Origin: Amarobacillus sp046328225
GTDB lineage: Bacteria > Chloroflexota > Dehalococcoidia > Tepidiformales > Tepidiformaceae
DNA: 64,000 nucleotides
Direction: 5' to 3'
Assembly (NCBI GenBank): GCA_046328225.1
Contig: JAXLWZ010000013.1
Location: forward strand, 1-64,000
Translations under genes and position numbers: made by a program
The notes under the pieces: model-generated
Told to the model about the DNA's origin: nothing
What the model saw: the letters and a program-made list of their open reading frames with translations, nothing else
The model's database searches: none
Part shown: positions 16,125-24,363 of the stretch, piece after piece
How the letters are laid out: each line of letters starts with the position of its first letter
How positions within the stretch are numbered: position 1 is the stretch's first letter

Positions 16125-16372
16125 CCTTCCCGCCGTTCGCGGTCGCGCGGTATGGCGTGTACCTGGCGCTGTTCGCGGCGGTGATGAGCGCGTGGCTGGG
16201 ACAGCGGGCGGGCGCGAGCCTGGACTATGCCCTGCTCCGCAGCGTGTTCGTATTCGTCATCTTCACGGCCCTGGGCTTTGGCGCCGAGGCCGTTCTCACC
16301 GTCGGCGTGCACCCAATCGAGCACCCGGCCCAGGCGGCAAAGAGCGACCACGGGGGGGAAAGCGATGAATAA
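16121..16372 (+). CDS. Small two-helix membrane protein of the flagellar operon
   Basis: 83-residue hypothetical membrane protein with two hydrophobic helices (about 5-28 and 36-60) and an acidic, hydrophilic tail ending GGESDE. I do not recognise a family. Its start overlaps the PilZ gene (ATGA), and fliA follows after 20 nt, so it is co-transcribed with flagellar genes. A role in motor or export is possible only by position. Confidence 0.6.
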   Translation: MTFPPFAVARYGVYLALFAAVMSAWLGQRAGASLDYALLRSVFVFVIFTALGFGAEAVLTVGVHPIEHPAQAAKSDHGGESDE

Positions 16373-16392
16373 CGTCCAGTGGAGGTGGGTCG

Positions 16393-17133
16393 ATGGCAGC
16401 GGCGAGTGAGGCACGGGCATCGGTCAGCGGCCGCGATGCCGCCATCCTGCAGTACGCACCCCTGGTGAAGTACGTCGTCGGGCGGCTGGCGATCGGCCTG
16501 CCCGCGATCCTCGATTACGAGGACATCCTCAGCTACGGCACCATCGGGCTGATCGAGGCACTCGACCGCTTCGACGACTCCAAGGGTGTGAAGTTCGAGA
16601 CGTACGCGATCAGCCGCATCCGCGGCGCGATCATCGACAACCTGCGGTCGCTCGACCGGCTGCCCCGTTCGGTGCGCCAGAAGATCAAGCGGCTGGAGCA
16701 GGTGACGGTGGCGATGACGGCCGAGCTGGGCCGCGAGCCCACCGACCAGGAACTCGCGCTCGCGATGGGCATGTCCCGCGAGCAGTACAACCAGATGCTG
16801 GTCGATTCGAGCTGGGTGACCGTTTCGCTCGATGGCCTGCTGGACCGCGACGACAACAACGACGGCTCGGGCGCGACGGAGATGCCGGCCGACCCGAACG
16901 AAGAGGACTTCACGCGCCGCCTGGAGAAGCGCCAGATGCTGGATGCGCTTTCGGGCGCGGTGAAGGCGCTGCCGGAGCGGGAGTGGCTCATCGTCAGCCT
17001 CTACTACAAGGACGAGATGACGATGAAGGAGATCGCCCAGATCCTGGAGATTTCGGAATCGCGCGTGTGCCAGCTTCATGGCCGCGCGCTGAGCCGGCTG
17101 CGCGCGCGCCTGGCACGCGAGCGGAACGGTTAG
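16393..17133 (+). CDS. fliA: RNA polymerase sigma factor FliA (sigma-28/WhiG family)
   Basis: 246-residue sigma-70-family factor of the FliA/WhiG type, which directs transcription of late flagellar genes. Region 2: YAPLVKYVVGRLAIGLP, then DYEDILSYGTIGLIEALDRF and KFETYAISRIRGAIIDNLR. Region 3: LPRSVRQKIKRLEQV. Region 4: LPEREWLIVSLYYKDEMTMK and the helix-turn-helix ending SRVCQLHGRALSRLR. The start at 16393 has GGAGGTGG upstream. Two FlgM-like anti-sigma proteins and several FliA-type promoter elements occur in the window, so the regulatory circuit is local. Confidence 0.96.
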   Translation: MAAASEARASVSGRDAAILQYAPLVKYVVGRLAIGLPAILDYEDILSYGTIGLIEALDRFDDSKGVKFETYAISRIRGAIIDNLRSLDRLPRSVRQKIKRLEQVTVAMTAELGREPTDQELALAMGMSREQYNQMLVDSSWVTVSLDGLLDRDDNNDGSGATEMPADPNEEDFTRRLEKRQMLDALSGAVKALPEREWLIVSLYYKDEMTMKEIAQILEISESRVCQLHGRALSRLRARLARERNG

Positions 17134-17146
17134 GAGGCAGGCCACG

Positions 17147-17482
17147 ATGACGGACGCACTCGCTCTGGTGGCGGTATCGCAGCTCGTGTGCATCGCCGCG
17201 ATCGCCTACCTGTACATGCAGCTGCAGGCGGTGAAGAGCCAGCCCCCGGCCCGCGTTCGGCGCTCGCCGCGGGTGCAATCGCTCGAACACCCGGTGCAGG
17301 CGGTGACGCGTGAGGCCACGGGCCGCGCCGCCCGCGAAGCCTACGCGCAGGCGGCGCCGCGGCCCGCATCCCGGCCCGCGCGCCCGGCCGACGGCCAGGT
17401 CGATGTCGCCGAGCTCGCCCGGCGCATGAACCGCAGCGAGGAAGAAGTTCGCCTGCTCCTGCGGCGGAGGGGTCTCTCCTGA
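17147..17482 (+). CDS. Small membrane-anchored protein with C-terminal helix-turn-helix-like end
   Basis: 111-residue protein with one N-terminal transmembrane helix (about 5-25), a Pro/Arg/Ala-rich low-complexity middle, and a C-terminal segment DVAELARRMNRSEEEVRLLL that looks like a short helical recognition motif. Proteins of similar layout sit in flagellar loci of other monoderms, but I cannot name the family with confidence. It lies 13 nt after fliA and overlaps the next gene by 1 bp. Confidence 0.6.
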   Translation: MTDALALVAVSQLVCIAAIAYLYMQLQAVKSQPPARVRRSPRVQSLEHPVQAVTREATGRAAREAYAQAAPRPASRPARPADGQVDVAELARRMNRSEEEVRLLLRRRGLS

Positions 17483-18099
17483 TGAAGCGGATGCTGGCGG
17501 CGCTCGTGGTCGCGGTCGCGCTCATCCCGGCGGCTTTCGGGCCGGCGGTTGGCGCGCGCGCGAACGGCGTGCCGCAGCTCGTGAAGCTCACCTACCTGGA
17601 CGGCGTCTCGAACTTCGGCCCGAAGGACGCCGAGGGCGTGCTCGAGTTCAGCTTCGCCGAGGGGTACGTCCACGTCGAAGTAAAGAACCTCAAGCCCACC
17701 GAGGGCTACACCTACGAGGGCTGGATGACGTCGCCCTCGGGCTCGCTCTTCGTCGGCAAGATCGAACCTTCGGCGGCCGGGGCGGCCACGGTCGAATGGA
17801 AGCTCGAAGGCCTCAAGAGCTACGACTACAACACCTTCATCGTCGCGGCGCGCAAGGCCGAGGCGGCGGGCACCCTCCCCGGGCAGAAGTCCATCGCCGG
17901 GCGCTTCACCGTCATCGCCGACAGCACCTCCGGGTCGGGGTCGGTGGCGGACACGCGGCCGGGCACGCTGCCGGATACGGGCGAGGCGATTCCCGGGTTC
18001 GACTGGGCGCGCGTCTTCTACACGATGGCGGCGATGGGGGGCACGGCCCTCTGCATTGGCTGGGCCCGCAAGCACTTCCAGAAGGGGGCACGCCCGTGA
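17482..18099 (+). CDS. Secreted surface protein with LPDTG sortase signal
   Basis: 205-residue exported protein. Residues 1-28 form a signal peptide (MKRMLAALVVAVALIPAAFG, then cleavage near ARA). The central beta-rich domain (EVKNLKPTEGYTYEGWM, SGSLFVGKIEPS) resembles the extracellular domain of RskA-type anti-sigma factors. The C-terminus carries LPDTGE, a 20-residue hydrophobic stretch and a basic tail (RKHFQKGARP), a complete cell-wall sorting signal. A sortase is encoded 12 kb downstream in the same locus. It overlaps the upstream gene by 1 bp and the rod gene by 4 bp. A role in wall anchoring near the flagellum is an inference. Confidence 0.75.
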   Translation: MKRMLAALVVAVALIPAAFGPAVGARANGVPQLVKLTYLDGVSNFGPKDAEGVLEFSFAEGYVHVEVKNLKPTEGYTYEGWMTSPSGSLFVGKIEPSAAGAATVEWKLEGLKSYDYNTFIVAARKAEAAGTLPGQKSIAGRFTVIADSTSGSGSVADTRPGTLPDTGEAIPGFDWARVFYTMAAMGGTALCIGWARKHFQKGARP

Positions 18100-18860
18100 T
18101 CAAGGGTCTGTACTCGGCGTTCAGCGCGATGGAAGCGGCCTGGAAGTACCAGGAGGTGCTCGCGAACAACGTTGCCAACGCGAACACCGCCGGCTTCAAG
18201 CGCGAAGTAGCCTCGAAGGAGTCGTTCGCGGACGTGTTGCTTTCGCAGCAGGCGCCTGTGCCCGCCCCCTTCCCGGCGCGCATCCAGGCCGTCATCGGCC
18301 AGATCGGCACGGGCAGCTTCATCGCCGACTTCGTAACCGACTGGGCCCAGGGCGCTCTGCAATCGACCGAAGGCGAACTCGACCTCGGGCTCTCCGGCGG
18401 CTTCTTCAGCATCGAAACGCCCGGCGGCGACCAGTACCTCACGCGCGACGGGCGCTTCGGGCGCGACGCCGCGGGCGACCTCGTCACCAGCCAGGGCAGC
18501 TACGTGCTCGATATCGATGGCCAGCACATCAACCTGCCGGCCGAACGCGTCGAGATCGGGCCCTCGGGCGAGATCTACACCGGGGCCGGCGACTTCATCG
18601 CGCAGATCGCGGTGAACGACTACACCCCGAACGACCTGACGCGGGCGGGCGAGGGTCATTTCACCGCCACTATCGGGGGGACCCCCATCGAGGGCACCGT
18701 GCGCCAGGGCTATCTTGAGCGCTCGAACGCCAACCTCGTGGAGGACATGACCTCTCTCCTCGCGGTGCAGCGCACCTTCCAGGCGAACCAGACCATCATC
18801 TCGAGCCTCGACCGGACCCTCGACCAGGCGGCCGGGCAGCTCGGGAGTTATGGACAGTAA
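18096..18860 (+). CDS. Flagellar rod protein FlgF/FlgG family (first copy)
   Basis: 254-residue axial protein of the FlgF/FlgG (FlhO/FlhP) family. The N-terminal helix carries SAMEAAWKYQEVLANNVANANTA interrupted by GFKRE, the general axial-protein motif. The C-terminal helix has the matching NLVEDMTSLLAVQRTFQANQ end. These proteins form the rod between basal body and hook. Which of proximal FlgF or distal FlgG it is cannot be decided; the next gene is its paralogue. GTG start overlapping the LPDTG gene by 4 bp. Confidence 0.88.
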   Translation: MIKGLYSAFSAMEAAWKYQEVLANNVANANTAGFKREVASKESFADVLLSQQAPVPAPFPARIQAVIGQIGTGSFIADFVTDWAQGALQSTEGELDLGLSGGFFSIETPGGDQYLTRDGRFGRDAAGDLVTSQGSYVLDIDGQHINLPAERVEIGPSGEIYTGAGDFIAQIAVNDYTPNDLTRAGEGHFTATIGGTPIEGTVRQGYLERSNANLVEDMTSLLAVQRTFQANQTIISSLDRTLDQAAGQLGSYGQ

Positions 18861-18863
18861 GCG

Positions 18864-19607
18864 ATGACGACGATTCTCGGCGCGGCCGTCAGTGGCATGG
18901 TCCACAACCAGGTGGTGCTCGATACCGTCGGGGACAACCTGGCGAACGTGCAGTCCGCCGCCTTCAAGCGCACGCGCATCGTCGCCGAGGGCCGGCCCGA
19001 CCGCACGCTCACACCGGAGAACTCGCGGCTCGGGGTCGCGGAATCGACCCTGGACCCGATCTTCGACGTCGGCTCGGCCGAAATGACCGGCGACGAGCTG
19101 CACTTCATGGTGAACGACGACTCGTTCTTCCGCGTTCGGGACTTCGACGGCGAAGTCGTCTACACGCGCCTGGGGAAGCTGAGCGCGGACTACCTCGGGA
19201 GCATCACCGCCTTCCGGGGCCGCCAGCTCGAGCCGCCCATGGAGACGCAGGAAGGGATGACCGCCTTCGCCATCGACGCGAACGGCGTGCTCAGCGGGCG
19301 CACGCAGGATGGGACGATCGAGACGCTCGGGCAGATCACGCTCGTGCGCTTCATGAACCCCTCGGGGCTCGAATCGCTCGGCGATGGCCTCTACCGGGAG
19401 AGCGTGAACAGCGGCGCCTCGTTCGAAGGCGTGCCGGGCGACGGGTCGTTTTCGACGCTAACGCCGGGCGCGCTGGAGTCTTCGAACGTGGACATGGCGC
19501 GGGAATTCACGGAGATGATCATCGCGCAGCGGGCCTACCAGGCTTCGGTGCGCGCCTTCAGCGTGGGAGATTCGATGCTCGCCACGGCCACTGACCTGAC
19601 CCGCTAG
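18864..19607 (+). CDS. Flagellar rod protein FlgF/FlgG family (second copy)
   Basis: 247-residue rod protein. The N-terminus has ILGAAVSGMVHNQVVLDTVG, then DNLANVQSAAFKR. The C-terminus has ALESSNVDMAREFTEMIIAQ, then RAYQASVRAFSVGD, the canonical FlgG ending. Length is a little short for FlgG. It follows the first rod gene after 3 nt. The pair likely supplies both rod segments; no flgH or flgI (outer rings) are present, as in single-membrane bacteria. Confidence 0.9.
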   Translation: MTTILGAAVSGMVHNQVVLDTVGDNLANVQSAAFKRTRIVAEGRPDRTLTPENSRLGVAESTLDPIFDVGSAEMTGDELHFMVNDDSFFRVRDFDGEVVYTRLGKLSADYLGSITAFRGRQLEPPMETQEGMTAFAIDANGVLSGRTQDGTIETLGQITLVRFMNPSGLESLGDGLYRESVNSGASFEGVPGDGSFSTLTPGALESSNVDMAREFTEMIIAQRAYQASVRAFSVGDSMLATATDLTR

Positions 19608-19618
19608 GAGGTCATGCG

Positions 19619-19924
19619 ATGACGCAGATCAACGGACTGGGATCGCTGGCGACGAGCCGGACGATGCAGGGGCAGGGCGCGCAGGGCGTCGATGGCGGCG
19701 CGAACGGCAGCGAGAGCACCGAACGCGCCCAGGGCCGCCAGGACGCCGTCAGCCTCTCGGACCGCGGCCGGATCGTCGGGCTCGCCGCCTCGGCGGTGCG
19801 CTCCGCGGCGGATGTGCGGGCCGAGAAGGTGGCGTCGCTCAAGCTGGCCATCGCGAACGGCACCTACCAGGGCGACGACACCGCCGTGGCCATGCGCCTG
19901 ATGCGAACCGGGACGTTCGAGTGA
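19619..19924 (+). CDS. flgM: Anti-sigma-28 factor FlgM
   Basis: 101-residue FlgM-type anti-sigma factor. The disordered Gly/Ser/Gln-rich N-terminal half and the C-terminal sigma-binding helices (DAVSLSDRGRIVGLAAS, then VRAEKVASLKLAIANGTYQ) match the family. FlgM holds FliA inactive until the hook is complete, then is exported. It heads flgM-flgN-flgK-flgL and overlaps flgN by 4 bp. A second FlgM-like protein lies at 31053. Confidence 0.88.
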   Translation: MTQINGLGSLATSRTMQGQGAQGVDGGANGSESTERAQGRQDAVSLSDRGRIVGLAASAVRSAADVRAEKVASLKLAIANGTYQGDDTAVAMRLMRTGTFE

Positions 19925-20406
19925 CACCCGAGGGCCAGCGGGAGCGGTTGCACGCGCTGGCCGATGTCCTCGCCGGGCAGGACGCGCTCCTCGGCGAACT
20001 CGTCCGCCTTTCGAAAGAAGAGCAGGACGCGCTCGTGCAGTCGGACTTCGACGCGATCCACCGCGCGAGCGACCGGATGCTGGCCGTCTCGCAGGACCTT
20101 GAGGTGCTCGACGGCGACCGCGAGGCGCTCGTGCGGGAGTTTCCGACAGTGCGGACGCTGGAGGACCTTGTTCCCCTTGCCGATGATCTTGGCGTCCACG
20201 GGTTCGCGCCCCTGCGCGAAAGCCTCATGGCCCGCGCCGGCGAACTCCGGGACATCCAGGAAGCGAACGCGCGGCTGATCCTGAACGCGGCGAAGCTGCG
20301 CGAGCGCTGGTACGGGATGCTCGCCGGGATGTCGTCGCCGACGTACGGGTCGGGCGGGAAGCAGGAGTTCCGGCAGGCGCGCGACATCGTATCGCGCAGC
20401 GCCTGA
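19921..20406 (+). CDS. flgN: Flagellar export chaperone FlgN
   Basis: 161-residue, almost wholly helical protein of the FlgN type, the chaperone that delivers the hook-filament junction proteins FlgK and FlgL to FlhA. Seen: LLGELVRLSKEEQDALVQSD near the N-terminus and a helical middle with NARLILNAAKLRERWYGML. It lies directly between flgM and flgK, the standard order. GTG start overlapping flgM. Confidence 0.85.
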   Translation: MTPEGQRERLHALADVLAGQDALLGELVRLSKEEQDALVQSDFDAIHRASDRMLAVSQDLEVLDGDREALVREFPTVRTLEDLVPLADDLGVHGFAPLRESLMARAGELRDIQEANARLILNAAKLRERWYGMLAGMSSPTYGSGGKQEFRQARDIVSRSA

Positions 20407-20430
20407 CCCGGGCGGGCGAGGAGACACAGC

Positions 20431-21837
20431 ATGGGCCTGTCGCTTGGCCTGGATACCGCCGTCAAGGCACTGCGCGCGCACCAGCTCGCCGTCGACGTGG
20501 CGTCGCACAATATCGCGAACGCCAACTCGCCCGGCTTTTCGCGCCAGCGCGTGCTGCTGCGGCCCCTCGGCATCGATGGCAGCGACCACTTCACCCGCGA
20601 CGCGCTCCTCGGGCGCACCGGCTTCGGCGTCGATGCGAGCGACGTGAACCGCGTGCGCGACATCTTCCTCGATTTCCAGGCACGCGGGGCGCTGAGCTCG
20701 CGGGCGCAGTCGGACGCCTATTCGACGGCCATCAGCCAGACGGAGCTCGTCTTCAACGACCCCAGCGACGAAGGGCTCAGCGGGCTCGTGGACGCCTACT
20801 TCGCAGCCTGGCACGACGTCGTGAACGACCCCGAATCGGGCCCTGCGCGGACGACGCTGGTGAACGCGGCGACGACGCTCACCACGCGCCTGCAGCGAGC
20901 CCACGCGAACCTGCAAACACAGCGGCAGGACCTCGACCGCCGCATCGGCGGCGAAGCGGACAAGGTGAACGCCGCCTCACGCGAGATCGCGCAGCTGAAC
21001 TTCCAGATCAAGCAGGTCGAACTCTCCGGCGATATGGCGAACGACCTGCGCGACCGGCGTGACCTGCTGCTCGACCAGCTGGCCGGGCTCGGGCCGATTT
21101 CGTACACGGAACAGCAGGACCACTCCGTGACGGTGTACTTCGGCAACCACGAACTGGTGACCGGGAACATCGCGCGCGAAATCAACGCGGTGCCGGACAT
21201 CGCCAATCCCGGGTTCACGAAGCTCGTGTTCGCGATGGACGGCGAGGCCGTGCAGGCGACCGGCGGCGAAATCAAGGGCCTGCTAGACGCCCGCGACACC
21301 GCCATCCCCGGCGTGACCGCGAAGCTGAACGCGCTCGCAGCGGGCTTCATCACTTCGGTGAACACGCTGCACGCGGCGGGCTTCGGGCTGGACAACAGCA
21401 CGGGCCTGGCCTTCTTCACGGGCACGGACGCGTCGGATATCGCGCTCAACGCGACGCTCGTGGCGAATCCGAACAAGATCGCGGCGGCGACGGCGGCCGG
21501 CAGCCCCGGCAATGGCGCGAACGCCCTCGCCATCGCGGACCTGCAGCTGGCGAAGACGATGGCGGCGGGCACGGCCACCTTCGGCGAGTTCTACGGCGAC
21601 ATGGTCAGCGTCCTCGGCGCCGACGTGAGCCGCGCGCAGGGCCTCTCCGAATCCGGCGGGCTACTCGTCGACCACCTCGACAACCTGCGGCTTTCGGTGC
21701 AGGGCGTGAACATCGACGAGGAAGTGACGAATCTTAACTCAGCGCAGCACGCCTACCAGGCCGCCGCGCGCGTCATCACCGCCATCGACCAGATGCTGGA
21801 GACGCTGATTTCGAACACGGGCGTGGTCGGGAGGTAA
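20431..21837 (+). CDS. flgK: Flagellar hook-associated protein 1 FlgK
   Basis: 468-residue first junction protein between hook and filament. N-terminal axial motif LAVDVASHNIANANSPGFSR; C-terminal helix INIDEEVTNL-type segment (GVNIDEEVTNLNSAQHAYQA) followed by RVITAIDQMLETLI. Between them a helical and beta domain as in FlgK. The start has GGAGACAC upstream. flgL follows after 3 nt. Confidence 0.96.
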   Translation: MGLSLGLDTAVKALRAHQLAVDVASHNIANANSPGFSRQRVLLRPLGIDGSDHFTRDALLGRTGFGVDASDVNRVRDIFLDFQARGALSSRAQSDAYSTAISQTELVFNDPSDEGLSGLVDAYFAAWHDVVNDPESGPARTTLVNAATTLTTRLQRAHANLQTQRQDLDRRIGGEADKVNAASREIAQLNFQIKQVELSGDMANDLRDRRDLLLDQLAGLGPISYTEQQDHSVTVYFGNHELVTGNIAREINAVPDIANPGFTKLVFAMDGEAVQATGGEIKGLLDARDTAIPGVTAKLNALAAGFITSVNTLHAAGFGLDNSTGLAFFTGTDASDIALNATLVANPNKIAAATAAGSPGNGANALAIADLQLAKTMAAGTATFGEFYGDMVSVLGADVSRAQGLSESGGLLVDHLDNLRLSVQGVNIDEEVTNLNSAQHAYQAAARVITAIDQMLETLISNTGVVGR

Positions 21838-21840
21838 GCG

Positions 21841-22728
21841 ATGCGAGTAACGGAGCAGTCGCGCCTTGCGGCGAACGTGGGATACCTGAACCAGGTCTCG
21901 GCCAAGCTGGACGAGCTCCAGGGGCAGCTTTCGACGGGCAAACGCATCACCCGTGCGAGCGACGACCCGGCGGGTTCGGCGATTTCGCTGGGCCACCGGC
22001 AGGACATCGCCTTCGAAACGCAGATGCGGCGCAACCTCTCCAGCGGCAGCGCCTTCCTCAACGCCACGGATTCGGCGCTGGCGAGCGCGGGCGACGTGCT
22101 CCAGCGCGTGCGCGAGCTCACGGTCGAGGCCTCGAACGACACCATGGGCAGCACCGAACGGACCGCCGTCGCGGCCGAGGTGAACCAGCTCATCGGGCAC
22201 CTCGCGCAGGTGGGGAACACGAACTTCGGCGGCGCCTACATCTTCGCCGGGCACAAGTCGGACCAGCCGGCGTACACGACGACGGGGTCGCCGCCGACGG
22301 CGGTGACCTTCCAGGGCGATACCGGCGCGCGCGTGCGGCGCATTTCGAAGCAGGACGCGGTGCCGGTGAACGTCATCGGCGGGCAGGTCTTCGGCACGCT
22401 CTTCCAGGACCTGATCACGCTGCGTGACAACCTGAACGGCTCGCAGCCGGGTTCGGTCATCGCGGGGAGCCTGCAGCAGATCGACGCGGGCATCGACCGC
22501 GTGCTCCAGGCGCGGGCCGACGTGGGCGCCCGCGTGAACCGCTTCGAATCGGCGACGGCGGTCTCGGAGACGACGGACACGGACCTGCAGAAGCTGCGCG
22601 CCGACATCGAGGACATCGACCTGCCGAGCACGGTCGTCGCGTTCCAGGCGCAGCAGAACGCCTACGAGGCGGCGCTGGGCACGATCGGGCGCACGGCGAA
22701 CATGTCGCTCCTCAACTTCCTCCAGTAG
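21841..22728 (+). CDS. flgL: Flagellar hook-associated protein 3 FlgL
   Basis: 295-residue flagellin-like junction protein. The N-terminal flagellin helix shows LDELQGQLSTGKRITRASDD and PAGSAISLGHRQDI. The C-terminal helix shows LPSTVVAFQAQQNAYEAALG. It joins FlgK to the first flagellins. It ends the flgM-flgN-flgK-flgL group; a 271-bp intergenic region with regulatory motifs then leads to flagellin 1. Confidence 0.95.
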   Translation: MRVTEQSRLAANVGYLNQVSAKLDELQGQLSTGKRITRASDDPAGSAISLGHRQDIAFETQMRRNLSSGSAFLNATDSALASAGDVLQRVRELTVEASNDTMGSTERTAVAAEVNQLIGHLAQVGNTNFGGAYIFAGHKSDQPAYTTTGSPPTAVTFQGDTGARVRRISKQDAVPVNVIGGQVFGTLFQDLITLRDNLNGSQPGSVIAGSLQQIDAGIDRVLQARADVGARVNRFESATAVSETTDTDLQKLRADIEDIDLPSTVVAFQAQQNAYEAALGTIGRTANMSLLNFLQ

Positions 22729-22803
22729 CCAAACGCCCCGGATCAGGCTGACAGGCCGCGCATACGCAGTCGTGGCGTGCCGTGCCGCAGTGCAAGCGAA
22801 GGT

Positions 22804-22815
22804 TCCCGCGCGGGA
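22804..22815 (+). promoter_or_regulatory. TCCCG-NN-CGGGA site before flagellin 1
   Basis: Perfect 12-bp inverted repeat TCCCGCGCGGGA, 185 nt before the flagellin 1 start. The same half-sites and spacing occur in the array at 4859-4955 and before flagellin 2. Confidence 0.5.
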
Positions 22816-22897
22816 CGCAACCGGTTGATCACCCATATGCGCGGAAACGGTGACAGCGTTCACGGAGTGTGCACGCAAAGGGATCCCGATCGCACCC

Positions 22898-22924
22898 CAA
22901 TGGGAACACCCTTAGGGGCGATAT
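22898..22924 (+). promoter_or_regulatory. Weak FliA-type promoter of flagellin 1
   Basis: GGCGATAT (22917-22924) matches the -10 consensus GCCGATAA at 6 of 8 positions. At the exact 11-nt spacing the -35 is CAATGGGA, a poor match to TAAAGTTT. Confidence 0.35.
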
Positions 22925-22999
22925 CCACAGGGAAGGCTTCCGCAAATCTCACCCGCGGACTGCCGGCCCCACCCGGGGCACCTTTGGAGGAACGAAGCG

Positions 23000-24151
23000 A
23001 TGTCTTCGATCGTCACCAACGTCGGCGCCATCAACGCCCAGCGCAACCTTTCCACGACTGGCGTGAAGATGGGCAAGGTCCTGGAGAAGCTCTCCAGCGG
23101 CTACCGCATCAACCGGGCGTCCGACGACGCGGCCGGCCTTGGCATCTCGGAGAAGATGCGCTCGCAGATCCGCGGCAACAGCCAGGCCGTGCGCAACGCC
23201 CAGGACGGCATCTCCATGATCCAGACCGCTGAAGGCGCCATGGACGAGATCCACAGCATCCTTCAGCGCGCTCGCGAACTCTCCGTCCAGGCCGCCAACG
23301 GCTCCATGGACAGCGCCGCCCGCAACTCCATCGGCACGGAAATGGTCGCCCTCCAGTCGGAGATCAACCGCATCGCCGGTGCGACGCAGTTCAACGGCTC
23401 GCAGCTCCTCAACGGCACGCTCGTCGGCTCGCTCGGCGGCGCCTCGGCGACGAAGGTCGGCACCACGCTGAGCGGCGCCGGCGGCGACGCCACGGTCGCG
23501 GCTCTCGATGTCTCGAAGGCCCAGGCCGGCACCTACGCCATCACCTCGACGGCCACCACGATCACGATGAACGGCGAGACCATCGCCCTCAACGACATGG
23601 CCGCCAACAGCAGCCAGGTCCTGAACTGGGCCTCGACGGGCGTGACCATGACGCTTGTCAGCGGCGCCGCCAAGACGGCCGCCAACATCAACACGGACAT
23701 CGGCGACTTCGGCGCCGGCATCACCGTCTCCGGCAGCGGCTCGGCCGTCTTCCAGGTCGGCGCGAACGTCGGCAACACCATGAACGTCGCCTTCAACGAC
23801 GTCCGCGCCAACCAGGCGACGGGCCTCAACCTCTCGACCTGGGTCGCCGGCACGGCGGTGCAGGACCTGGCGGCCTCGAACGCGCGCATCACCGAGATCG
23901 ACACGGCGATCACCACGCTGAACACCCGCCGCTCGGACCTCGGTGCGGCGCAGAACCGCCTCGAGCACACCATCGCCAGCCTCGGCGTCAGCGTCGAGAA
24001 CCTGACCGCCGCCGAGAGCCGCATCCGCGACGCGGACGTCGCCGAGCTGTCGAGCCAGATGGTGAGCAACCAGATCCTGTCGCAGGCCGGCACCGCCGTC
24101 CTCGCCCAGGCGAACCAGTCCTCGCAGTCGGTGCTGAGCCTCCTGCGGTAA
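23000..24151 (+). CDS. fliC1: Flagellin 1
   Basis: 383-residue flagellin. Conserved N-terminal helix (NVGAINAQRNLSTTGVKMGK, then LSSGYRINRASDDAAGLGIS) and C-terminal helix (ESRIRDADVAELSSQMVSNQ, then ILSQAG) flank a short central region of Ala/Thr/Gly-rich beta strands with FQVGANVGNTMNVAF. There are no large outer domains. GGAGGAAC precedes the ATG. It has its own promoter region and terminator. It is nearly identical to flagellin 2, including long identical DNA stretches, and close to flagellin 3. Confidence 0.97.
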   Translation: MSSIVTNVGAINAQRNLSTTGVKMGKVLEKLSSGYRINRASDDAAGLGISEKMRSQIRGNSQAVRNAQDGISMIQTAEGAMDEIHSILQRARELSVQAANGSMDSAARNSIGTEMVALQSEINRIAGATQFNGSQLLNGTLVGSLGGASATKVGTTLSGAGGDATVAALDVSKAQAGTYAITSTATTITMNGETIALNDMAANSSQVLNWASTGVTMTLVSGAAKTAANINTDIGDFGAGITVSGSGSAVFQVGANVGNTMNVAFNDVRANQATGLNLSTWVAGTAVQDLAASNARITEIDTAITTLNTRRSDLGAAQNRLEHTIASLGVSVENLTAAESRIRDADVAELSSQMVSNQILSQAGTAVLAQANQSSQSVLSLLR

Positions 24152-24171
24152 GCCTCGCAAGGGCATGCACG

Positions 24172-24204
24172 AAGCCCCCGCCGGGTTCGGCGGGGGCTTT
24201 GTTA
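24172..24204 (+). terminator. Terminator of flagellin 1
   Basis: AAGCCCCCGCC pairs with GGCGGGGGCTT around GGGTTC, followed by TTGTT. Confidence 0.88.
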
Positions 24205-24206
24205 TG

Positions 24207-24218
24207 TCCCGCACGGGA
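24207..24218 (+). promoter_or_regulatory. TCCCG-NN-CGGGA site before flagellin 2
   Basis: Perfect inverted repeat TCCCGCACGGGA directly after the flagellin 1 terminator and 146 nt before the flagellin 2 start. It shares flanking GACGC with the flagellin 1 site. Confidence 0.5.
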
Positions 24219-24280
24219 CGCGGTCACCGTTTGTTCACCCGTTGTCACCGTTCCTGTCTCCGTTGGCCACCGGCCAGACC

Positions 24281-24288
24281 CGCGATAA
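24281..24288 (+). promoter_or_regulatory. FliA-type -10-like element of flagellin 2
   Basis: CGCGATAA matches GCCGATAA at 6 of 8 positions, 76 nt before the start. No good -35 was found at standard spacing. The context CCAGACCCGCGATAACC resembles the sequence before flbD. Confidence 0.3.
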
Positions 24289-24363
24289 CCAACCCAGACG
24301 CCCCCCACATGGACAAACGGTGGAGGCGGGGCCTGGCCCCGGGGGCATAGGAAGGAACGGCAA

